Shown here: piece by piece, positions 47,881-64,000 of the stretch
How the letters are laid out: each line of letters begins with the position of its first letter
Position numbering within the stretch: position 1 is the stretch's first letter
The notes under the pieces: generated by a model
Seen by the model: only the letters and a program-made list of their open reading frames with translations
Database searches by the model: none
Told to the model about the DNA's origin: nothing
From: Solea solea
Taxonomy: Eukaryota > Chordata > Actinopteri > Pleuronectiformes > Soleidae
Direction: 5' to 3'
Length of the DNA stretch: 64,000 nt
Assembly: GCF_958295425.1 (NCBI RefSeq)
Contig: NC_081142.1
Span: 24,214,969-24,278,968 of the forward strand
Position numbers and translations under genes: made by a program

Positions 47881-50500
47881 CAGCTCACGCAGACATGTAC
47901 AACATGTGTTACAGTGAGCGCCCCCTTCAGGTAGAAATTACAGGAACATATGAGTCCAGGTGAACTGTAGATACAGCAACCAGCCACAAGAGGGCGTCAT
48001 ACTGCAGACAGTGCACAGCCAACCTCTGTGTGTGTGTGTGTGTGTGTTTTCTGTCATAATCACTGATCTTGTCAGGACCAGTAGTCCTCATGGAGACCAA
48101 AACCTGGTCCTAATGAGGCAGAACCTCCCTAACCCTCCCCCTAAAAATGTGTGTGTGTGTGTTTGTGTGTGTGTACATGAGATTACAAACACAGTCTGGT
48201 TTCCATTACATTGACTAACATTCATTTCCAGGAGGCTTATTTTAACCATAACCATAACTACTACTAACCTAACCTTAACATCACTAACCAGACACGAACA
48301 CTTCTTCAAATGCAATGACATGATTTTTGTCCCCGTAAAGAAGACAAGTCCCCATAATGTGACTGTATAAACACACGACAGTCCCCACAACACGAGGAAT
48401 ACCTGAACACACACACACTTGATTGTTTTTAAATTAAAGGTCAGATTGAGATTTTTCATCAGGATTTAATCACAAAAACCATAATAATCAGAGTGAAATG
48501 ATGTGTAATGAATGTAAATATCAGTGGTTTGTGTAAAACTAAAGGTCAATAACAACAGAGAAGGTCAGCTGATGAAGACGATGATGAAGATGAAAGTGGG
48601 TCAGTCAGGTGGAGGTTTGAGGATGAGAAGGAGCTATCGTCTCTTTTCTTCGTCTTCATTGATTAAACGTCAGCAGACTGAGCAGAAAACTCAGCTCTGT
48701 GTTTCCCTGCAGCCTCAGCAGACGTACGGTGGCCCTGAAGGACAAAAGTTTGTCTCCAACTCCAACTGCACAGAAGAGAGTTTACCTTTGTTTGGTCACG
48801 TGAGGAGAAACAACATGTTCACGTCTTTATCTCACTGTTAGACAGACTTTTCCAACAGGAAATTGAAGTCTGTAAACCAGTCACTCTCCCACACCAAAGT
48901 CCATAGAGAAAAGCAGTGATTTTATCTCGCTAGGACACAGGTCGATGCTGGTTGATGCTTCCTCGTGTGGTCACTTTGTGTTACTACTGCTCCTGCCTCT
49001 TGTCGTCTGCTCCGACGTGGGGCCACCAGGACTCTTCGGTTCAGGGACCATGAAGTCCCTGTGAACAGCCCTGGTTAATTCTTGAGTCTCTGAGCTGAAC
49101 AGATTTGTGACGGTTGGCGTTGCCTCCTACGCTCAGAGACGCTCGAGCAGGCGGCGCAGATGGTGCGGTGAGAAAAAGCCAACAACGGTTACTAAGGAGA
49201 CGGCGCTGCTACGACGACACACTATCACTGCGCGACCACCAGCACCAGAACCAGCAGCACCAGTTCCTCCTTGACTCGTATCACATGATTAAACTGTTTT
49301 TACTTCTTTAAATAAAACAACAGAAATGTTGGCTGCTGTGATGATGATGATTTATATTTACAACACAAACGACAGTAAGTTATTATGTTCATGTAAAGAC
49401 CAACAAAACAAAAGGCCAGAATTCACACAGTCATCTGACCTATGAGAGAGTGAGAACACAAACTCTGTTAAAAAAAAAAACATCTGGAAAAACAACACAA
49501 CCACAAAAAGAAAACAAATTAAATTAAAAAAAACTTGTTTAAATAATTTCAATTTAAAAACAAAAAAGCTACTGTAGATGCTTGACTTTATCAGTGGTAG
49601 TAACGAGTTAGTGGCTACTTTAGTGGCTAATATAGCTGCTACTTTAGCTATGGTAGCTGCTAACATTTAGCAGCTGCTGCTACTTTAGTAGCTAATGCAG
49701 CAGCAGCTATATTAGCTGCTAAAGTGGCAAATGTAGATGCTTGACTTCAGTAGCTAATGTAGCAGCTATGATAGCTGTTAACATTTAGTAGTCACTGCTA
49801 AATTAGCTGTTACTTTAGCAGCTAATGCAGCTGTGGCAATATTAATTTTATTTAAAACGTTTTTCTCTGGAGACACTTGATTTTAACAGATAGTGTAGCT
49901 GTTTGCTTTTAGAAGCTAATGTAGAAGCTGCTAATTTAGCAGCCATTGTAGCTGTTAACATTTAGTAGCTGCTTATATGCATTGCTTCTTACAGCTAATA
50001 TAGCAGTTCCTACTTAAGAAGTTACAGTAGCTGTTTGACTTTGGTAGGCTCTGCTATATTAGCTGTTACCTTAGCAGCTGATATAGCAGTGGCTAATTTT
50101 GTAGCTTGTGTTTCCGTGGCAGCTGCTAAAGTCAAGCACTAATGCTACAGTAGTTAGCAGCTTTTTTATCAGCTGTTACCTGTTATCACCTGTTACAGAT
50201 GGATGCTCCGCCCCCACACAGGTGATAACTTTTTTTAAGATGGACTCTGATTGCTGAGTTAAATGAGTTGGTTATTTACAAATGTTTGGAGTTAACATGT
50301 CTGAGCTAAACTGTTAGCTTGTCGTTTACTGTACTGGATTAAAGGTGGATTTCCAAAATTTTTACTGACTCATTCAATCTGGTTTGAGTCCAGATCATAA
50401 AGCCAGAGTCTGTTTGTGTTTATGTGGAATGATGTCATGTGATTATGATTTTTGTTGTAGTTTACACGTTTTAATAAGTGACATAAATGTGTGTTTTCAG
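47881..50500. other. Between atp10a and gabrb3; no supported gene
   Basis: It contains GT repeats (about 48027-48046, 48150-48172), MITE copy 8, a transcript-like segment (48985-49330), and a low-complexity stretch of 'tagctgcta/ttagcagcta' words (49600-50170). The right part should include the gabrb3 3' UTR. Confidence 0.5.
48815..48985 (+). mobile_element. MITE copy 8, left half only
   Basis: It carries the outer and inner left arm (GTTCACGTCTTTATCTCACT to ACACCAAAGTCCATAGAG) and part of the centre, then stops at GTCACTTTGTGTTAC. Confidence 0.75.
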
Positions 50501-50534
50501 TCTGAAACATGACATTCTGTACAAACGTTTAAAT

Positions 50535-50690
50535 CAATGTCTGACTGTTTTCCAATGTCTGACTGGTGTCCTCAGTCTGACTGTTGTCTTCTGTCTGACT
50601 GTTGTACTCAGTCTGACAGTTGTCCTGTGTCCGACGGTAGTTGTCTGCCTGACTGTTGTCCTCTGTCTGACTGTTGTCTGACTGGTGTCC

Positions 50691-50693
<3 letters not shown>
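50535..50693 (-). repeat. gabrb3: Minisatellite at the gabrb3 stop codon / start of 3' UTR
   Basis: About nine imperfect units of 16-18 bp (plus strand: CTGACTGTTGTCCTCAGT and CTGTCTGACTGTTGTC). The gabrb3 stop (TGA on minus, 50693-50691) is embedded in the last unit, so the repeat is the first part of the 3' UTR. Confidence 0.85.
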
Positions 50694-58913
<8,220 letters not shown>

Positions 58914-58918
58914 CTAAG

Positions 58919-59020
58919 AGACGAGAGAGAGAGAAGAGAGAGAAGAGGGAGAGAGAGAAGAGAGCGAAGAGAAGAGAGAGAGCGAGAGAGGAAAGAAGAG
59001 AGAGAGGAGAGAGATGAAGA
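58919..59020 (+). repeat. Purine-rich GAGA stretch upstream of gabrb3 exon 58913-58822
   Basis: Almost only A and G for 100 bases. On the gabrb3 strand it is a long CT tract just before the acceptor, a very strong pyrimidine tract. Confidence 0.85.
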
Positions 59021-59139
59021 GGATGAAGGGTTGTGATGAAGTTAACAGTTGTAAATAAAGTTAAATAAACTTGATCTAATGTGTTATAATAATGTGTTAA
59101 TGATAATCTGTTATTAATGATCAGATTACCAACAGTTAC

Positions 59140-59187
59140 CTTGTATCATAGATAGTGAACAGCTTCTTGTTTCCATCAACAGCGTTC
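59140..59187 (-). other. gabrb3: Candidate 48-base in-frame exon of gabrb3
   Basis: On the minus strand an acceptor (GTTGACAG) and a donor (ACAAG/GTAACTG) bound 48 bases. Read in the phase required by the next exon (phase 2 on both sides), they give an open frame containing NAVDGNKKLFTIYDT. It has no start codon. Being divisible by three it could be skipped or included near the mature N-terminus. I know no mammalian counterpart. Confidence 0.4.
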
Positions 59188-59904
59188 CTGTCAACACACA
59201 CACACACACGCGTTATTACTCTGTGTGTCCACACGAGGCAGCACATCACAGCAAATCCTGCATCAATCAACTCATAATCCTGACAAACATCACATTTCAT
59301 GATATTACAGCAGTAATAGAGAGAGAGAGAGTGAATTGTCTTTTAATCTTGTGGTAAGAGAGAGGGGGCAGAGCCTGCTTTTCAGAAGACGATCATAAAC
59401 AATGTCACGATTTTTAAACATCTGATGAATTAATGTTCAGAATATTTTTATAATCTAACAAAAACATGACTTCCTGTGTTTTGTGAGCGGAGCTTTGAGA
59501 CCAGGGCAGATGGGAGGGGGCGGAGTGTGATGATGTCATGTTGTGATCCACAATAATAATAACAACGTTATTGTAACAATTAAAACAAAAGAACTAGCTT
59601 CAATCTTTTAAAACGTCTCTAAAACAAACAAAAAAAAAACCTGTCTAACTGTAAACAAATCAAGGTGAGGCTCCGCCCCCGTGCCACCATTTTGAAGTAG
59701 CTTTTTTTACTTAATTACTTTTTTTGAAATTCTGACACTGCAGACTAGAACCAGAACCAGGACACAACAGCGCCTGTCACACATACAGTTTATCACTGAC
59801 ACTGATCAGTTCTTTTAAAATAATAATGCACTCTTACAAAAATGTGTCACTGTTGTTATTAAGTCAGATTAAAATAAACATAAGAGAATTTTAACAAACT
59901 GCCA

Positions 59905-60085
59905 ACATTCATCCATCACTAAGTTCAAATGTCTTATTTTGTTAATTCGTCTTTTAAAATATTTCATTAAGACTTAACTCAGTGACACAAAGTGACCACA
60001 CGAGGCAGCAGAGGACCAGCAGCTCCTGTGTCTCTGTGAGCTAAAATCACTGATTTTCAATATGGGGTTTGGTGTGGGAGACAAA
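59905..60085 (-). mobile_element. MITE copy 10, half
   Basis: Only the segment from TCCATCACTAAGTTCAAATG to TTTGGTGTGGGAGA remains. It lies between gabrb3 and gabra5. Confidence 0.75.
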
Positions 60086-60295
60086 AAAGTTGGAAATTGA
60101 TTTATTAATTGGTGAATACCCGATGGATCAATTAGGTTTATATGAATGTTTATGTTTTATTTATATTTGCTACTTTGCCTTTGCATTATTATTATCAGTA
60201 ATATTTTTGTCAGTGAGCTCATGTTCAGTGAAGTCTTGTGTTGATTTCACTGCTCTGGGGCTGGAAGTGAAATTAGCACAGCTCCTCTTTTCTCT

Positions 60296-60465
60296 CCTCC
60301 CTCTCTCTCTCTCTCTGTGCCACGGCCCCCCCCCCCCCTGCATGCTCTCTCTCTCCCTCTCTCTTTCTCTGTCTCACTCCCTCCCTCTCTCGCTCTCTCT
60401 TTCTCTCCTTCTCGCTCTCCCTCCCTCTCCCTCTCTCTCTGTCTCACTCTCTCCCTCTCTCTCTC
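60296..60465 (+). repeat. CT-rich low-complexity tract
   Basis: About 170 bases of CTCTCT with CCC runs directly before the probable gabra5 first exon. It yields open frames on both strands that are composition artefacts. Confidence 0.9.
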
Positions 60466-60587
60466 AGCAGACTCATGGATGTTACTGTCGTTCTCTTCAT
60501 TTAAAGACGAACACTGAGGAGCCTGAACAAAGGAGGAGAGATTCCTGCAGAGCAGAGACAAGTTTGACACTGCGTAGTCTTGTGCTG
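60466..60587 (+). other. gabra5: Probable gabra5 5' untranslated exon
   Basis: A unique stretch ends in a good donor (TGTGCTG/GTAAGATG at 60587/60588), oriented towards the gabra5 coding exons 1.1 kb away. Its 5' end is not defined. It has no long reading frame. Confidence 0.45.
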
Positions 60588-60751
60588 GTAAGATGATGAC
60601 GATGATGATGATGACAATGATGATGATGACGATGATGATGATGATAACAATGATACAGGGGCTGCAGCAGTGCAGACAGGACAGTGCAGAGAGAAACGGT
60701 GGGACGAGAGGAAGCAGGAGGAGAGGAGACACATCTGAGTCTGTTACTGCT

Positions 60752-60782
<31 letters not shown>

Positions 60783-60800
60783 ATGATGAAGGAGCAGAGG
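60588..60800 (+). repeat. GAT trinucleotide repeats
   Basis: GATGATGATGACAAT-type runs lie at 60590-60655 (starting at the donor) and GATGAT at 60763-60789. Confidence 0.85.
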
Positions 60801-61104
60801 TTTACAGTACTGTACTGTTGTTGGACGAAGACAATGTGGTGCAGAGACAGAGAGGGACTAGGGATTTACTGCTCAGACGTTTAAAAAGACACTGAGAGTG
60901 AGAGGGACAAACAGAGACGTGGTGTCTCTGTCTCATTGAGTCTGTTCTGTCTCTGGCCTTTAATAGTTACATAGTTTACAGAGTGCTGACTATTCTGTGA
61001 GCGCCCCCTGCAGCCTGAGACATGCAGGTTCAATCTCAGTGAAAACATGGCTGAAAAAAAAGTGATTTCATCCACTGAACAAAAGACTTATGTGATAAAA
61101 TGTA

Positions 61105-61462
61105 AGTAAGTGGAAGTCTCTGATCTCTACGTCACATGTTCACGTCTTTGTCTCACGGTTGGACAGACTTTTCCATCAGGAAACTGAAGTTTGTAAACCA
61201 CTCACTCTCCCACACCAAAGTCCATAGAGAAAATCAGGGATTTTAGCTGGCGGGGACACAGGAGCTGCTGGTCTGCTGCTGCCTCGTGTGGTCACTTTGT
61301 GTCACTGACGTCAATCTGAATGTTGTATTTCAAACACTGAAGTGACAAAATAAGACATTTAAACTTAGTGATGGAGGCAGCAGTGGATCAACAACTCCTG
61401 TGTGTGTGTTGTTAAAATCACTGATTTTCTCTATGAACTTTGGTGTGAGAGAGTGAGCTTTT
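61105..61462 (+). mobile_element. MITE copy 11
   Basis: Full copy with the left outer arm (TCTACGTCACATGTTCACGT). The right arm is cut at GTGAGAGAGTGAG, where the GT repeat begins. Confidence 0.8.
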
Positions 61463-61472
61463 TATTCATGTT

Positions 61473-61477
<5 letters not shown>

Positions 61478-61529
<52 letters not shown>

Positions 61530-61606
61530 CGTCTGTGTGTGTGTGTGCGTCTGTGTGTTTGTGTGTGTGTATGTGTGTGTGTGTGTGCGTGTCTGTGTGT
61601 TTGAGG

Positions 61607-61641
<35 letters not shown>

Positions 61642-61650
61642 TCTGTGTGT
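61478..61650 (+). repeat. Long interrupted GT microsatellite
   Basis: About 170 bases of GT with CTGTGT, GCGT and TATGT interruptions, ending at TTGTTTCAG, the acceptor of the first gabra5 coding exon. Confidence 0.92.
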
Positions 61651-61660
61651 TGTTTCAGGA

Positions 61661-62117
<457 letters not shown>

Positions 62118-63810
62118 GTTCCTCAAAGGAAATACCCAGGTCTTTTTCCCATGCTGTTTTTTGGGCTGTGATGGCATTGTGACCATGGTTGTTTGTATGC
62201 ATACAGTAATAGTGGGAGGCTGCAGGTCTAACCTGTGAGGAGAAGCCTGTGGGGAGACAAAAATACTGGACCAAAGGTGTGTTAGTTGAAGTTATCCCCA
62301 AAACTTATTCTTAGGCAAATCAAACTGTTCCACTATGTTGTCAAAAGACTTAAGAACGCCTCCATCATCGATAGAAGAAAGTGAATCCCTTTATTTATCC
62401 ATTCCTTCCATATAACTGGGGTCTTGCCAATTAAGAGTTTAGGGATGTCCCATATTCCAGAGGATAGACTTAAATATGGGTTTATTTTATGGGTATCAAG
62501 GAAATTGGCCGATAGCTTTTTTAGTCAGTAGGTACCTTGCCTTTTTTCAGCATAAGGGTTAGGAGGGCCTGACAAGGGGGGGGTGGGGGTGCAGTGTTCC
62601 CCTGATAAAAGCCTTGTTACAAATTTGTAGCAATAATGGAGGGATCTCTTCTGGGAAACATTTTAAGTATTCAGCTGTAATAACTTCAAATATTACTTTG
62701 GCTGTGATTGGGGCATCCATGCATTTTCTACCGCCTTATCCTCCACAGGAGGATGGCTGCTGTGCCAATCTCCGCTGACATAGGGCGATAGTCGGGGTAC
62801 ACCCTGGACAGTTTGCCAGTCCATCACAGGGACGCATATAGAGACAAACAACCATTCAACCATTCACTCTCACTCTCACATCCAATGTATCCAGTTGATT
62901 AGAATTTAGCTTGGGGAGGTCCAGCCCCTCCAGAAATGCCATAAGGTGGTGTGAGGAGAAGTTTTGTTCAAGTGTCTCTCAGTGTCTCTCAGTGTCTCTC
63001 AGTGCCTTCCACCTTTTTCTCCACATCTACCATCCTTCTTATATTGTGTTTCTTTTAATATGATGAGTACTGAATTACATGACCCCTTCCCTACCCATCC
63101 TTTAACCTTTGCATCTGTCAGAGACAAGTGGCCTTCTTGTAGAAAAACAATATCATATCTGATGGATTTAAGACTTATTTCTCTTTGTGGGCTTCCCCAT
63201 ACCATTTACATTCCATGTAGCTAGGCACAGAGTATTATCAGCAGTAGACTGTAGACAGTAGTAGACCAATTAAGGGTGGACATACACATCAGTGATACCA
63301 GACCCATAACATGCCTTGGAGAAGATACATAGAAACAAAACCCTATGAATATATATCCTAAATTAAAAAACAATAAACTCTGAGCCTTCCGCTCAACATT
63401 AGCATCCTCCAGGAAGCCAAGTCTCCCCTCTGCGGCACCGATTCTCACCATGAGCGTTGATAGTTTCCACCTCCATTGATGAGGTTGCTTTGTGAATTTC
63501 ACCTAGGGTCCGGAAAATTGCTTGCAACGTCCTCCGCTACATTTCCTGACGGCCTATCACTGCTGCCACTTTAGCTCGTCGTGAACTAGCATTAGCACTT
63601 TTGATAGCACTCGCCTGTCCACCAGCTACATGTTTTGTTAGGCCGACTCATATTCTTTTGCGTTCAGATCATTTACAATGGTATCGGTCACGCCTGACTA
63701 GTTTATGAATGGGCTGTACCGCCTTTGGATCCAACTGTCGGATGAAAAGAATAGACTCTGCAGCGCAAGACTCAGCTAAGCAGCCATCTTCTCCACTCTG
63801 TCACTCTGTC
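62118..63810 (-). mobile_element. Decayed L1-like LINE with internal losses
   Basis: On the minus strand the 5' end is near 63800 (GAGAAGATGGCTGCTTAGCT). An ORF1-like start follows (MSRPNKTC near 63650; VETINAHG-like text near 63465). Further on comes ORF2 text: SYRPISLIPIK near 62505 (start of the reverse transcriptase domain), then HNAITAQKTAWEKDLGISFE near 62195-62135. Stops and frameshifts are frequent. A fish interspersed repeat is inserted at about 62740-62885. Confidence 0.75.
62740..62885 (+). repeat. Common teleost repeat inside the LINE
   Basis: Text such as CTACCGCCTTATCCTCCACA and GGGGTACACCCTGGACAG, then CCATTCACTCTCACTCTCAC, is the other end of the repeat seen at 14195-14345. 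Confidence 0.65.
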
Positions 63811-64000
63811 ATATTTTCTGGTTTCTTTGCTCCATAAAACAAAGAAATCAATCAAACTTAATCATTTTAGTTTGAGAATGTTGTCATTTCCAGGTTTGAC
63901 AGACACTGATTTTAGGAACCAAACAAGTTCTCCATTAATGGAGAAAATGAACGTTTGCGTGAACTCTGTGGTAAAAACTCACTTGTGGTTGTTTTGGCAG
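63811..64000. other. gabra5 intron, right edge of window
   Basis: No exon was seen. A short stretch resembles part of the sequence at 56390-56470 ('tttgctccattaaacaaagaaatca'), which also appears near 33530, so it is a low-copy dispersed repeat. Confidence 0.4.

Noticed and set aside
60247..60734. Minus-strand frames with signal-peptide-like starts (for example at 60734), considered as the missing gabrb3 first exon
   Set aside because: They are built from GAT and CT low-complexity repeats, have no good donor in the required phase, and do not resemble GABRB signal peptides.

Overview
The window is nuclear DNA of a ray-finned fish, most likely a percomorph teleost. Vertebrate genes with GT-AG introns are recognisable on both strands. 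The rest is fish-type repeat DNA: CA/GT and GA microsatellites, L1-like retrotransposon fragments, inverted-repeat DNA elements and several minisatellites. No bacterial, viral or CRISPR feature is present.

Layout, left to right. (1) 1-1735: a decayed L1-like element. (2) 2050-6870: the last coding exon and long 3' UTR of b4galt6 (+). (3) 7577-14508: the complete four-exon transthyretin gene ttr (-); its intron 3 holds a 3.5 kb long-terminal-inverted-repeat element that itself carries an L1 insertion with a 16 bp target-site duplication. (4) About 16096-16287: a lone last exon of an SLC5 (sodium/solute cotransporter) family gene (+) with a poly(A) signal; no upstream exons were found. (5) 16672-20986: complete rfc4 (-), ten coding exons, 360 aa. 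(6) 24470-46905: complete atp10a (-), 21 coding exons, 1473 aa, all exon phases agreeing. (7) 50691-58913 (perhaps to 59187): gabrb3 (-), all but the signal-peptide exon. (8) About 60470 to the right edge: the start of gabra5 (+), a probable 5' UTR exon and the first two coding exons.

The atp10a-gabrb3-gabra5 order and orientation equals human 15q12, and b4galt6-ttr equals human 18q12; rfc4 is on human 3q27. The window therefore joins blocks that are separate in human. GABRB3 and GABRA5 are subunits of one pentameric GABA-A chloride channel and lie head to head within a few kb. ATP10A is a P4-ATPase lipid flippase, RFC4 a clamp-loader subunit, TTR a secreted thyroid-hormone carrier and B4GALT6 a Golgi galactosyltransferase making lactosylceramide.

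The most unusual structure is a 1.9 kb minisatellite (32 bp unit, over 50 units) that fills the start of the gabrb3 intron after exon 8. It contains the last bases of that exon and its 5' splice site, so the donor is repeated in tandem dozens of times. Other minisatellites also sit at exon edges here: atp10a intron 20, the gabrb3 stop codon and the gabra5 donor. All coordinates and splice sites were read by eye; no alignment or database search was run.
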